Program-made: the position numbers and the translations under genes | Shown: piece by piece, positions 42,059 to 50,660 of the stretch | Layout: each line of letters opens with the position of its first letter | Numbering within the stretch: the first letter of the stretch is position 1 | NCBI RefSeq assembly: GCF_031458175.1 | Contig: NZ_JAVDXX010000001.1 | Coordinates: 2,108,001-2,172,000, forward strand | Reading direction: 5' to 3' | From: Pseudoglutamicibacter albus | Lineage (GTDB): Bacteria > Actinomycetota > Actinomycetes > Actinomycetales > Micrococcaceae | DNA: 64,000 nt | The notes under the pieces: model-generated | Database searches by the model: none | What the model was told of the DNA's origin: nothing | The model's input: the letters and a program-made list of their open reading frames with translations, nothing else

Positions 42059-42150
42059 ACCCTCAACGGCGTAGCGTAGTATTTTTATTCGAAGCTTATT
42101 TTGATGACCTTTCAATTTAAGCGAACTCAATAATGAGTGGAGAAGTATTT

Positions 42151-42450
42151 ATGGCACGCCAAGTTCAAGTCACGCTGATCGACGATATCGACGGCACGCC
42201 AGCAGAATCGACGGTTTATTTCGGCCTCGAAGGCATGCACTACGAAATCGACCTTTCCCAAGACAACCTCAACAAGCTACGGGAATTCTTACGCCCCTAC
42301 ATCAAAGCCGGCCGCCGCTCCGCGCCGCACTCATCCGATGAAGCAGCGCGCATCCGCGCATGGGCCAAAGAAAAAGGCTACGACGTCTCCGACCGCGGAC
42401 GCCTCAGCCACGAGATCATCGTGAAATACCGCGAAGCACACCGCAGCTAA
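42151..42450 (+). CDS. lsr2: Nucleoid-associated protein Lsr2
   Basis: A 99-residue H-NS-like protein that binds AT-rich DNA and silences foreign or regulated genes. The N-terminal dimerisation domain begins ARQVQVTLIDDIDG, and the C-terminal DNA-binding domain carries the AT-minor-groove RGR tripeptide (SDRGRLS). ATG 42151 is chosen because GGAGAAG lies at good spacing; an upstream ATG (42133) is not conserved. The 90 bp before it are much more AT-rich than the surroundings, which fits Lsr2 autoregulation. Confidence 0.93.
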   Translation: MARQVQVTLIDDIDGTPAESTVYFGLEGMHYEIDLSQDNLNKLREFLRPYIKAGRRSAPHSSDEAARIRAWAKEKGYDVSDRGRLSHEIIVKYREAHRS

Positions 42451-42456
42451 GGCGTC

Positions 42457-42486
42457 CACAGACTTCGAAGCCAAGGCACAGACTTC
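42457..42486. repeat. Direct repeat CACAGACTTC, 20-bp period
   Basis: CACAGACTTC is found at 42457-42466 and again at 42477-42486, directly after lsr2. Confidence 0.6.
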
Positions 42487-42502
42487 TGCTATCTGCGTAC
42501 AC

Positions 42503-42532
42503 GGTCACAAACTGTTCACCTGATGGTGAACA
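42503..42532. promoter_or_regulatory. Pho-box-like direct repeat overlapping a palindrome, upstream of clpC
   Basis: GGTCACAAACT (42503-42513) and GTTCACCTGAT (42514-42524) form an 11-bp direct repeat of the PhoP-box type. The second unit differs by one base from the pstS unit GTTCACCTGTT. The same bases also form a perfect palindrome, TGTTCACC-TGAT-GGTGAACA (42513-42532). Confidence 0.5.
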
Positions 42533-42551
42533 CAGACCAATCAACTGCTTT

Positions 42552-42566
42552 CGATGCGTAGCATCG
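42552..42566. promoter_or_regulatory. Palindrome CGATGC-GTA-GCATCG
   Basis: Perfect 6-bp arms with a 3-bp centre, about 15 bp before the clpC ribosome site. It may be an operator in the 5' leader; I cannot assign a regulator. Confidence 0.4.
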
Positions 42567-42593
42567 GAAATAAGTCATTAAAGGAGTGTGCGC

Positions 42594-45233
42594 ATGTTCG
42601 AACGTTTCACGGACCGTGCCCGTCGTGTTGTGGTGCTCGCCCAAGAAGAGGCGCGCATGCTCAACCACACCTACATCGGCACCGAACATATCCTGCTCGG
42701 CCTCATCCACGAAGGTGAAGGCGTAGCAGCAAAAGCCCTGGAATCCCTCAACGTGTCACTCGGAGCGGCACGCGAACAGGTCCAGGAAGCCATCGGTCAA
42801 GGCTCGCAAGCGCCAACGGGACACATCCCCTTCACCCCGCGCGCCAAGAAAGTCCTCGAACTTTCCCTACGTGAAGCCCTCCAACTGGGCCACAACTACA
42901 TCGGCACCGAACACATCCTGCTCGGCCTCATCCGTGAAGGCGAAGGCACCGCAGCCCAGGTACTCGAAAGCCTCGGCGCCGACCCACAAGCCGTACGCCA
43001 AGAAGTCATCCAACTCATCTCCGGCTACCACTCCTCCAAGGAACCAGCCGGAGCCGGCGGCGGCTCCCGCGACCAGAAAGACGGAACCCCGTCCGGTTCC
43101 GCCGTCCTCGACCAGTTCGGCCGCAACCTCACCGCCGCAGCACGCGAGAACAAACTCGACCCCGTCATCGGGCGCGAACACGAGATGGAACGCGTCATGC
43201 AGGTCCTTTCTCGCCGCACCAAAAACAACCCCGTGCTCATAGGTGAGCCAGGCGTCGGTAAGACCGCGGTCGTTGAGGGGCTCGCGCAAGCGATCGTGCG
43301 CGGCGATGTGCCAGAGACCCTCAAAGACAAGCACCTCTACACGCTTGACCTGGGTTCCCTCGTGGCTGGCTCCCGCTACCGCGGTGACTTCGAAGAACGC
43401 CTCAAGAAGGTCCTCAAAGAGATCCGCACCCGCGGCGACATCATCCTGTTCATCGACGAAATCCACACCCTCGTCGGTGCCGGCGCCGCCGAAGGCGCGA
43501 TCGATGCCGCGAGCATCCTCAAGCCGATGCTCGCCCGCGGTGAACTCCAGACCATCGGCGCAACCACGCTCGATGAATACCGCAAACACATCGAAAAAGA
43601 CGCGGCACTGGAACGCCGCTTCCAGCCGATCCAGGTACCGGAACCATCGGTCGAGCTCACCGTCGAAATCCTGCGCGGCCTACGCGATAAATACGAGGCA
43701 CACCACCGCGTATCCATCACCGACGAAGCGCTGCAGTCCGCAGCCCAGCTCGCCCACCGCTACATCTCCGACCGCTTCCTGCCGGACAAGGCCGTCGACC
43801 TCATCGACGAAGCCGGCGCCCGCCTGCGCATCCAGCGCATGACCGCCCCGCCAGAGCTCAAAGAGATGGACCAGAAAATCGCGGAAATCCGTCGCGAAAA
43901 AGAATCCGCGATCGACGCCCAAGACTTCGAAGGAGCGGCCAAGCTCCGCGACGAAGAGCAGCGCCTGATCACCGAGCGCCAAGAAAAGGAAGCCGCATGG
44001 AAGAACGGCGACCTCGACGAAATCTCTGAGGTCACCCCAGAGGTCATCGCCGAAGTCTTGGCTTCCTCGACCGGCATCCCGGTTGTGCAACTCACCGAAG
44101 AAGAGTCCACGCGACTACTCAACATGGAAGAGGAACTGCACAAGCGCGTCATCGGCCAGGACGAAGCGATCAAGTCGATCGCCCGCTCGATCCGCCGCAC
44201 ACGCGCCGGCCTCAAAGACCCGAACCGTCCAGGCGGCTCGTTCATCTTCGCAGGCCCAACCGGTGTAGGTAAGACCGAGCTCGCTAAAGCGCTCGCCGAG
44301 TTCATGTTCGGTGACGAGGACGCCCTCATCACCCTCGACATGTCCGAATACGCAGAGAAGCACACCGTTTCCCGCCTGTTCGGTGCGCCTCCGGGCTACG
44401 TCGGGTACGAAGAAGGCGGTCAGCTGACCGAAAAGGTACGCCGCCGCCCGTTCTCGATCGTGCTGTTCGACGAGGTTGAAAAGGCCCACGCTGATCTGTT
44501 CAACTCGCTACTGCAGATCCTCGAAGATGGCCGCCTGACCGATTCGCAAGGCCGCGTGGTCGACTTCAAGAACACGATCATCATCATGACCACCAACCTC
44601 GGTACCCGGGACATCTCCAAGGGCGTGATGACCGGCTTCCAATCCACCACCGACGTCCAAACCGGTTACGAACGCATGCAGGCCAAAGTCCAGGAAGAGC
44701 TACGCCAGCACTTCCGGCCAGAGTTCCTCAACCGTGTTGACGACATCGTAGTCTTCCCGCAGCTGCAGCACAGCGAGATCGTCCAGATCGTGGACCTGTT
44801 CACCAACCGGCTTGCCGAACGGCTCGTCGAACGTTCGATCTCGCTGTCCGTCACGCAACCTGCACGCGACCTGCTCGCAGACCGCGGCTTCGACCCAGCG
44901 ATGGGCGCCCGCCCACTACGTCGCACCATCCAACGCGACGTCGAAGACCCACTGTCCGAGAAGATCCTCTTCGGAGACCTGCTGCCAGGCCAGACCGTTG
45001 TTGTAGACGTCGAAGGCGAAGACGACGCTCGCAAGCTGACCTTCACCGCAGTCGACGGGCCAGACCAGCTCGAAGGCAAACCAACCCCAGCCGCGATCCT
45101 CGCCGGCTCCACCGAACCAACCGGCTCGGAAGAGACCGGTTCAGGATCTGACTCCGGTTCGGGTTCAGGCGAGTCAGGCTCGGGTACTGGCGAGTCAGGC
45201 GCCGGCCGCCACGCCTACAGGCCAGGCACCTAG
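42594..45233 (+). CDS. clpC: ATP-dependent Clp protease ATP-binding subunit ClpC
   Basis: An 879-residue Hsp100 unfoldase that feeds proteins to ClpP. Order: two Clp-N repeats (about 1-145), AAA1 with Walker A GEPGVGKT (217-224), a UVR/middle segment (about 430-465), AAA2 with Walker A GPTGVGKT (554-561), then the small domain. After the domain there is a Gly/Ser/Glu-rich tail of about 40 residues ending GRHAYRPGT, which is longer and more repetitive than I expect for ClpC. ATG 42594 has AAAGGAG 7 nt upstream. Two palindromes and a GTTCAC direct repeat lie in its upstream region. A 13-bp hairpin follows the stop. Confidence 0.95.
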   Translation: MFERFTDRARRVVVLAQEEARMLNHTYIGTEHILLGLIHEGEGVAAKALESLNVSLGAAREQVQEAIGQGSQAPTGHIPFTPRAKKVLELSLREALQLGHNYIGTEHILLGLIREGEGTAAQVLESLGADPQAVRQEVIQLISGYHSSKEPAGAGGGSRDQKDGTPSGSAVLDQFGRNLTAAARENKLDPVIGREHEMERVMQVLSRRTKNNPVLIGEPGVGKTAVVEGLAQAIVRGDVPETLKDKHLYTLDLGSLVAGSRYRGDFEERLKKVLKEIRTRGDIILFIDEIHTLVGAGAAEGAIDAASILKPMLARGELQTIGATTLDEYRKHIEKDAALERRFQPIQVPEPSVELTVEILRGLRDKYEAHHRVSITDEALQSAAQLAHRYISDRFLPDKAVDLIDEAGARLRIQRMTAPPELKEMDQKIAEIRREKESAIDAQDFEGAAKLRDEEQRLITERQEKEAAWKNGDLDEISEVTPEVIAEVLASSTGIPVVQLTEEESTRLLNMEEELHKRVIGQDEAIKSIARSIRRTRAGLKDPNRPGGSFIFAGPTGVGKTELAKALAEFMFGDEDALITLDMSEYAEKHTVSRLFGAPPGYVGYEEGGQLTEKVRRRPFSIVLFDEVEKAHADLFNSLLQILEDGRLTDSQGRVVDFKNTIIIMTTNLGTRDISKGVMTGFQSTTDVQTGYERMQAKVQEELRQHFRPEFLNRVDDIVVFPQLQHSEIVQIVDLFTNRLAERLVERSISLSVTQPARDLLADRGFDPAMGARPLRRTIQRDVEDPLSEKILFGDLLPGQTVVVDVEGEDDARKLTFTAVDGPDQLEGKPTPAAILAGSTEPTGSEETGSGSDSGSGSGESGSGTGESGAGRHAYRPGT

Positions 45234-45250
45234 CGCATCGAACGCATGAG

Positions 45251-45293
45251 TGAGCTGTGCCCCGCGTCCCGTGAGGGAAGGGGGCACAGCTCA
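45251..45293 (+). terminator. clpC terminator hairpin
   Basis: A 13-bp perfect stem (45251-45263 with 45281-45293) encloses a loop with a further CCC-GGG pairing. It lies 17 nt after the clpC stop; no T-run follows. Confidence 0.65.
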
Positions 45294-45298
45294 GTCAG

Positions 45299-45372
45299 TT
45301 AACAGGGCATAGCCTTAGCAGGGCCTAGTCATAATACGGCCCAGTCATAACTGAGCGCAGCCTTAACAGGCC
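45299..45372. repeat. Tandem repeat, 16 bp x 4.6
   Basis: Units of exactly 16 bp start at 45299, 45315, 45331, 45347 and 45363: TTAACAGGGCATAGCC, TTAGCAGGGCCTAGTC, ATAATACGGCCCAGTC, ATAACTGAGCGCAGCC and a final TTAACAGGCC. Length is strictly kept while bases diverge. The array lies between the clpC terminator and the argA promoter. Confidence 0.85.
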
Positions 45373-45393
45373 TTTATATTGAGGCCACCAAAC

Positions 45394-45399
45394 TACGAT
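45394..45399 (+). promoter_or_regulatory. Probable -10 box of leaderless argA-like gene
   Basis: TACGAT ends 7 nt before ATG 45407. An in-frame ATG at 45398 overlaps the hexamer and is therefore less likely. Confidence 0.5.
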
Positions 45400-45406
45400 G
45401 GACACC

Positions 45407-45979
45407 ATGGCAACCCCAGCAACACACAACCCCAACGCGATCACCGTCCGGCCAGCGCGCTCACAAGACGTGAAATTCATCCGAGACCTCGTACGCCCAT
45501 ACGCCGAACAGCGGATCCTGCTGGAAAAAGAAGCCGTCGCCTACTACGAATCCTTACAAGAATTCAGGGTCGCCGAAGACGCCGACGGGCGCATCATCGG
45601 TTGCGGAGCCTTCCACGTCATGTGGGAAGACATCGGCGAAATCCGAACACTCGCCGTCCACCCAGACGCCGCCGGACGCGGATGCGGCGCAATGCTGCTG
45701 GAACACCTACTCCAAGACGCCAGAGACCTCGGCATCCACCGGGTCTTCTGCCTCACATTCGAAGTCGAATTCTTCAAAAAACACGGATTCGAAGTCATGG
45801 ACCAACAAGACGCCGTAGCCCCCGAAGTGTTCCAAGAACTCCTCCGCTCACCTGACGACGGCGTCGCCGAGTTCCTCGACCTCGCACGCGTCAAACAAAA
45901 CACCCTCGGCAACACCCGGATGATCACCTCGCTCAAAGACGTCGAAGAACGAATCACCCCGCTCATGAGCCAAGATTAA
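45407..45979 (+). CDS. argA: Amino-acid N-acetyltransferase (short ArgA-like GNAT)
   Basis: A 190-residue GNAT acetyltransferase resembling the short actinobacterial N-acetylglutamate synthase. The acetyl-CoA loop is AVHPDAAGRGCGAMLLEHLL (about residues 83-102). RILLEKEAV, QEFRVAED and FCLTFEVEFFKKHGFEVMD are blocks I associate with that family. It would start arginine synthesis by acetylating glutamate. No other arg gene lies nearby. It is transcribed from a leaderless-type promoter and converges with mutY. Confidence 0.82.
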   Translation: MATPATHNPNAITVRPARSQDVKFIRDLVRPYAEQRILLEKEAVAYYESLQEFRVAEDADGRIIGCGAFHVMWEDIGEIRTLAVHPDAAGRGCGAMLLEHLLQDARDLGIHRVFCLTFEVEFFKKHGFEVMDQQDAVAPEVFQELLRSPDDGVAEFLDLARVKQNTLGNTRMITSLKDVEERITPLMSQD

Positions 45980-46011
45980 GGTGCGCCAGGGCTGAGCTGC
46001 GCCGGAATTGA
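45980..46011. repeat. Tandem repeat, 16 bp x 2
   Basis: GGTGCGCCAGGGCTGA (45980-45995) and GCTGCGCCGGAATTGA (45996-46011) begin directly after the argA stop codon. Confidence 0.6.
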
Positions 46012-46061
46012 GGGGTGCGGGGCATATATCCACGCTCTCAGCGGTCGCCGCCGGAAGCCAC

Positions 46062-47099
46062 CTAGCCGGGAAGTGACACCTCACCGTAAGTAGTCAGCAC
46101 CGCCAGCCCATCCTCAATAAGTCCGCGGGCGCACGAAGCCCGCTGCGCATCGTCGGCACCAAGCAAAGCCAACTGAGCCAAAGCAGAACGCAAATGCGCC
46201 TCCGCGACTTCCTGCGCGGCCCCCTCCGCACCATCACGCGTAACGAGCACACCGTACGGAACCGGGCCATCGGACTCCCGTAAAACCGCCATCATCCGGC
46301 CACGCACCTGCCGGTCCGTCCCATGCCACGCCTGCCCACGCGGAACGTAATCCGCTGCCGGCTTCCCTGCAGCAACCCACGCACACACAGACTCCACCGG
46401 GCACTCACCACACCGCGGATCCCGGGCCGTGCACACCAGCGCACCCAACTCCATCGAGGCCGCATTCCACGTATTCGCCTCAGCGACCTCCGCAGACGTG
46501 AACGACGCATCCGCCGCATCCCCCGCCTCATTCGGGTGAGCCGGCATCAATGCTTGAGCCTCACGATACTGCGCCCGAGTCATCGAAGGCCCCGGCAGCG
46601 CCTTAGCGTGAAAAGCGCGACCCACAACCCGGCGAATATTCGTATCAACCACGGTCGCCGGGACCTGGTATGCGAAACACGCGACCGCCGCGGCCGTGTA
46701 CTCGCCGATACCGGGCAGAGAAAGCAGGGTCGGAAGATCGCGGGGAACCACGCCAGCGTGCTCCGTGACGATCGCCTGTGCACAAGCATGTAAACGCAAC
46801 GCACGGCGCGGATAGCCTAAGCGACCCCAAGCGCGCAGGACCTCACCGGCGGGCTCAGCCGCGAGATCATGCGGGGTAGGCCAGCGTCGCATCCACTCCT
46901 CCCACACCGGCTGAACCCGCACCACCGGGGTCTGCTGCAACATGATCTCCGAAACGAGGATGCTCCAGGGGCTCGCCTCAGGACGGCGCCACGGAAGGTC
47001 ACGGCCGTGGGCTTGGAACCATTCGTTGACGCGTGCGCGGACCACGCTGGCGGAGGGCATTGTGGGGTTTGGGTTGTGGGTGGACACGTGTGTCATCAT
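46062..47099 (-). CDS. mutY: A/G-specific adenine glycosylase
   Basis: Removes adenine mispaired with 8-oxoguanine or guanine. The 345-residue protein has the helix-hairpin-helix LPGIGEYTAAAV, the catalytic Asp in VVDTNIRRV, and a C-terminal iron-sulfur loop with four cysteines in CTARDPRCGECPVESVC. The catalytic Glu is in SEIMLQQTPV. The C-terminal part is shorter than in E. coli MutY, so the 8-oxoG-recognition domain may be reduced. Start: two ATGs in tandem at 47099 without a clear ribosome site. It is divergent from the next gene, with 46 bp between starts. Confidence 0.9.
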   Translation of the reverse strand: MMTHVSTHNPNPTMPSASVVRARVNEWFQAHGRDLPWRRPEASPWSILVSEIMLQQTPVVRVQPVWEEWMRRWPTPHDLAAEPAGEVLRAWGRLGYPRRALRLHACAQAIVTEHAGVVPRDLPTLLSLPGIGEYTAAAVACFAYQVPATVVDTNIRRVVGRAFHAKALPGPSMTRAQYREAQALMPAHPNEAGDAADASFTSAEVAEANTWNAASMELGALVCTARDPRCGECPVESVCAWVAAGKPAADYVPRGQAWHGTDRQVRGRMMAVLRESDGPVPYGVLVTRDGAEGAAQEVAEAHLRSALAQLALLGADDAQRASCARGLIEDGLAVLTTYGEVSLPG

Positions 47100-47133
47100 A
47101 CGGCGGCTAGCTCGTCAGGGATGGTTAGCCGAT

Positions 47134-47139
47134 TATCCT
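47134..47139 (+). promoter_or_regulatory. Probable -10 box of a leaderless promoter
   Basis: TATCCT ends 6 nt before ATG 47146. GGAGG lies too close to the ATG to act as a ribosome site. Confidence 0.45.
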
Positions 47140-47145
47140 GGAGGC

Positions 47146-47883
47146 ATGGCCACCGAGAACCAGAAACCGTCTGCAGCCACGTATCGACGTCGCCGTATTG
47201 TGGCACTGATTATTCTGCTGATCCTCCTCACCTTAATAACCTTGGGCATCGTGAGTGTCGTTAAATGGGTTTCCGGAGTCTTCGGTGGAGGCAAAACCCA
47301 AGCGCAAGAACAAAGTCAAGAACAAAGCCAGCAGCAGCAAGCCGCGGAAGGCTCGAAACAGTCGGGCGAAGAAAATAGCAGCACTGGCGATGCTAAAGAT
47401 AAGAACACTGGTGATGCCGAAGATAATAAGAGCACTGGTGATGCTAAAGATGAGAAAGAGGGGGAGGGGCGGCCCAGCCCTCGGCCCGACGGCAGCCAAG
47501 AATGCGCGGACGGCGACATCAAAGTCAGCGCAGCAACCGACAAGAAATCCTATGGCGCGGGTGAAAACCCCGTACTGATCCTCAAAATCAAAAACACCGG
47601 TGACGTCCCCTGCACCATGAACGTCGGCACCAGCCAACAAGAGTTCGTGGTGACCTCCGGCTCCGACCGAATCTATTCGACCCGTGACTGCCAAAAAGAC
47701 GCAGAAGACATCAAGCTCAAGCTTGAAAAAGGCAAAGAGGAAAACGCCCGTTTCACGTGGAACAGAGTACGGTCCCTGCCCGAATGTCAACCGATTTCAG
47801 CAAAACCGCTACCAGGTACCTACAAACTCAAAGTCAGCCTAGGCTCCAACGAATCCGAACCGGCCGCGTTCCTGCTGAAGTAG
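47146..47883 (+). CDS. Membrane-anchored protein with repeat linker and extracytoplasmic beta domain
   Basis: A 245-residue protein of unknown function. A basic start is followed by one transmembrane helix (about residues 16-43), a Gln/Glu-rich linker, and three 8- or 9-residue repeats of the form STGDAKDEK encoded at 47380-47457. The C-terminal 125 residues look like an Ig-like beta sandwich with four cysteines (ECADG, VPCTM, RDCQK, PECQP), consistent with disulfides outside the cell. The frame is open back to 46942 inside mutY, but ATG 47146 gives a proper membrane anchor and lies 6 nt after TATCCT. It converges with disA. Confidence 0.8.
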   Translation: MATENQKPSAATYRRRRIVALIILLILLTLITLGIVSVVKWVSGVFGGGKTQAQEQSQEQSQQQQAAEGSKQSGEENSSTGDAKDKNTGDAEDNKSTGDAKDEKEGEGRPSPRPDGSQECADGDIKVSAATDKKSYGAGENPVLILKIKNTGDVPCTMNVGTSQQEFVVTSGSDRIYSTRDCQKDAEDIKLKLEKGKEENARFTWNRVRSLPECQPISAKPLPGTYKLKVSLGSNESEPAAFLLK

Positions 47884-47913
47884 CCACCGCGCCAGCCTCC
47901 GCATGCCGGCGGG

Positions 47914-49125
47914 TCAGCGGTAGCGTTCCAACAGACTGTCTTCGGCGAAACGGCTTAGCCCTTCTCGTACGCTGCGGGCGCGGCTTTCGCCGACCCCTTC
48001 AATCTCTTGTAGCTCATCGACGTTCGCGGCCATGAGCTCCTGCAGGCCATCGAAACGCTGAACCACCCGCTCCACAAGATGCTGTGGCAACGAAGTAATA
48101 CCGGACAGCAGCCGGAAACCGCGCGGCTCAACATGACGGTCAAGATCCGAGGCGCCCTCCGGGAAACCCAAAAGCATCGCGATCTGCCCAAGGTCCACCA
48201 GATGCGGAGAGTCCATGGCAGCAAGTTGTTGCTCTACCTGGTTGATGTCCACAAGCGTCTCACCGATACCGGCACGGCGTGCCGCGTTCGCGTAGTCCCG
48301 CAAAACAACCGAAAGCGACGGCCCAGCGCCCGTGCTGAGCTCTTCAAGGTGCAAATCAACGAGCCGCCCGTTAACACCTAGTTCAAGGATGTCGTCACGG
48401 ATCTCCTCTGAAATGCGGCGCACCATCTCAAGCCGCTGGAGCACCATCGCGACATCGCGCACCGTGACAACGTTCTCGATCTCCTGATTCGATAACGCGT
48501 TCGTCACCTCAACCAGGCGTGCCTTATACCGCTCCAGGGTCGAAAGCGCCTGCGTTGCCCGCGCAAGGATCGTCTCAGAACCCTCAAGCTGGTGGCGCTG
48601 CCCATCAACATAGATGGTGATGGTGTTCATCGACTGTGATACCGCGATCACCGGATAGCCGGTCTGAACCGAGGTTTGCTCTGCCGTGCGGTGCCGGGTT
48701 CCGGTCTCCGTCGCGGGAATTGTCGGGTCAGGAACCAGGTGGATTCCGGCATGCAGGATGCGGGTGACATCCCGGGAGACGATGATCGCGCCATCCATCT
48801 TGGCAAGCTCCCGCAGCCTAGTCGGAGAGAACTCGATATCGATCGGGAAGCCGCCGGTGATCAATTGCTCAAGCCCGCGGTCGAAACCCAGCACGATGAG
48901 CGCGCCGGTGCGGCCGCGCACAATCCGTTCAAGCCCGTCGCGCAACTCAGTGCCGGGCGCGAGCCTGATCATCGTCTGCCGCAGAGCCTCAGCCTGCTCA
49001 GGCCGCAGGTCATCGGCCCGGTAGTGCTCGGCTCGCACATGTTCTGAATAACGAGGCGTCACGTGGGTTGGGTACCTTTCACATCGCGATGCGCAGCCCC
49101 GAGCCAGCGGAGCGCGCACGAACAT
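47914..49125 (-). CDS. disA: DNA integrity-scanning diadenylate cyclase DisA
   Basis: Makes the second messenger c-di-AMP from two ATP and pauses at branched DNA. The DAC domain carries DGA (MDGAIIVSRD) and the RHR motif in TGTRHRTAEQTS. A helical linker follows, and a C-terminal helix-hairpin-helix domain, EIEGVGESRARSVREGL. It lies 43 nt after radA, the usual partner. From ATG 49125 the protein has 403 residues, some 20-40 longer than I expect; GTG 49065 would give 383. ATG 49125 is kept because TAGAAT lies 8 nt upstream, but the start is uncertain. Confidence 0.9.
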   Translation of the reverse strand: MFVRAPLARGCASRCERYPTHVTPRYSEHVRAEHYRADDLRPEQAEALRQTMIRLAPGTELRDGLERIVRGRTGALIVLGFDRGLEQLITGGFPIDIEFSPTRLRELAKMDGAIIVSRDVTRILHAGIHLVPDPTIPATETGTRHRTAEQTSVQTGYPVIAVSQSMNTITIYVDGQRHQLEGSETILARATQALSTLERYKARLVEVTNALSNQEIENVVTVRDVAMVLQRLEMVRRISEEIRDDILELGVNGRLVDLHLEELSTGAGPSLSVVLRDYANAARRAGIGETLVDINQVEQQLAAMDSPHLVDLGQIAMLLGFPEGASDLDRHVEPRGFRLLSGITSLPQHLVERVVQRFDGLQELMAANVDELQEIEGVGESRARSVREGLSRFAEDSLLERYR

Positions 49126-49133
49126 TCATCTTT

Positions 49134-49139
49134 ATTCTA
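49134..49139 (-). promoter_or_regulatory. Possible -10 box before disA
   Basis: TAGAAT on the minus strand ends 8 nt before ATG 49125, one nucleotide more than the other leaderless candidates. Confidence 0.4.
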
Positions 49140-49168
49140 GAAGCGCTCGCCGGCGGATGGGGCCTCAT

Positions 49169-50563
49169 TTAGGATGAGCCGGCCGGTGTGAAACCTGCTA
49201 AATGTAGAGCTTCCGCGAGGCTCGTTACGGTCCTGACTTCCATTCCGTCAGGGATTTTCCCGGGCCCGTTGGGGGAGGTGGGGACGATCGCTCGCTGATA
49301 CCCCAAACGGTGCGCTTCAGCGATGCGCCGGTTAACATCCTGTACCGCACGCACCTCGCCTGCAAGACCGACTTCACCGAACACGATCATGCGTTGGTCC
49401 AGAGGGTGGTTCGCTACCGCCGAGGCCACGGCGAGGCACGCCGCAAGGTCGATTGCGGGCTCAGTCAACCGGACACCGCCCACGGTTGCTACGAAGCAAT
49501 CTGTCTGGCCTAAGGCGAGCCCTGCTCGGGATTCCAAGATAGCTAGCAGCATCGAGACCCGGGAAGAATCGAGGCCGGTTGTACTACGACGCGGTGACGG
49601 CGTGGTCGCCGCCGTCACTAGCGCCTGGACTTCAGCGATGAGTGGGCGGCGGCCTTCAACGGTCACGGTGAGGCACGTGCCGGCAACGGGTTGGATGGTG
49701 CGTGTACGAAACAGCCCGGACGGATCGGCTAGCCCCTCGATACCGGAGTCAGTCAGGTCGAAGCAGCCGACCTCATCGGTGGGGCCGTACCTGTTCTTGA
49801 CCGCGCGTAGAAGCCGCAGGCGTGAGTGTTTCTCGCCTTCAAACTGACACACCACATCCACCAGGTGCTCAAGTAGACGCGGCCCGGCGATGGTGCCTTC
49901 CTTGGTCACGTGCCCCACAACGATTGTGGTGATGCCTTTAGTTTTAGCGGTACCGATCAACGCGGACGCGACTTCACGCACCTGTGAGACCCCGCCCGCT
50001 GAACCGGAAACCTCGGCAGATGCCAGGGTTTGAACCGAATCCACGATCAACAAGTCCGGCTCAATCTGTTCAACCTGGCCCAACGCGGTCCCCAGGTCTG
50101 TTTCCGAGGTTAGATACAGATCATCCGAGATGGCTCCGATGCGCTCAGCCCTCAACTTCACTTGCGCGGCGGACTCTTCACCCGAGATATAGAGGACCTT
50201 CAAACCAGAACGGGCAGACCGTGCCGCCGCATCGATCAACAGGGTCGACTTACCCACGCCAGGCTCCCCGGCGAGCAGAATCACCGCGCCTGGAACCAAG
50301 CCTCCACCTAAGACCCGGTCGAATTCACCCACGCCAGTAGCCCGATGCACCGCCGGCTGCGAATCGATGTCAGCGATTTTCTGAGCCGGCTTAGCCGCTG
50401 AACGCACCTGAGTCAGCTGACCCAGCTCAGGGCCAACTTCTTCAACAGATCCCCACGTCCCGCACTCAGGGCAACGACCAACCCACTTGATGGTCGCCCA
50501 CCCGCACTCCTGGCACCGAAACTCACTCGACTTTCGGGACGCCTTTTTCCCGGAAGAACTCAT
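49169..50563 (-). CDS. radA: DNA repair protein RadA
   Basis: A 464-residue RecA-like helicase that promotes branch migration during recombination. The N-terminal zinc finger has two Cys pairs (CQECG and CPECG), Walker A is GEPGVGKST (about residue 97-105), the RadA-specific motif reads KNRYGPTDEVG in place of the usual KNRFG, and the C-terminus is the Lon-protease-like domain. Minus-strand TAGGGT ends 6 nt before the ATG, suggesting a leaderless message. disA follows in the same direction. Confidence 0.94.
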   Translation of the reverse strand: MSSSGKKASRKSSEFRCQECGWATIKWVGRCPECGTWGSVEEVGPELGQLTQVRSAAKPAQKIADIDSQPAVHRATGVGEFDRVLGGGLVPGAVILLAGEPGVGKSTLLIDAAARSARSGLKVLYISGEESAAQVKLRAERIGAISDDLYLTSETDLGTALGQVEQIEPDLLIVDSVQTLASAEVSGSAGGVSQVREVASALIGTAKTKGITTIVVGHVTKEGTIAGPRLLEHLVDVVCQFEGEKHSRLRLLRAVKNRYGPTDEVGCFDLTDSGIEGLADPSGLFRTRTIQPVAGTCLTVTVEGRRPLIAEVQALVTAATTPSPRRSTTGLDSSRVSMLLAILESRAGLALGQTDCFVATVGGVRLTEPAIDLAACLAVASAVANHPLDQRMIVFGEVGLAGEVRAVQDVNRRIAEAHRLGYQRAIVPTSPNGPGKIPDGMEVRTVTSLAEALHLAGFTPAGSS

Positions 50564-50569
50564 GCCCCA

Positions 50570-50575
50570 ACCCTA
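50570..50575 (-). promoter_or_regulatory. Probable -10 box of leaderless radA
   Basis: TAGGGT on the minus strand, 6 nt before ATG 50563. Confidence 0.5.
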
Positions 50576-50660
50576 CGCAGATACCCTGACACTTTGTTCA
50601 CGCAGGCCCGCTCCGCCAAAGCATCCCGCCACAGCAGCAACCCCGCCGCAACAACGCACG

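Noticed and set aside
45299-45372. CRISPR array
   Set aside because: Units are 16 bp, directly adjacent, without unique spacers, and no cas genes are near.
46942-47145. Upstream extension of the membrane-anchored protein into mutY
   Set aside because: It is antisense to mutY, and the leaderless promoter and membrane anchor support ATG 47146.
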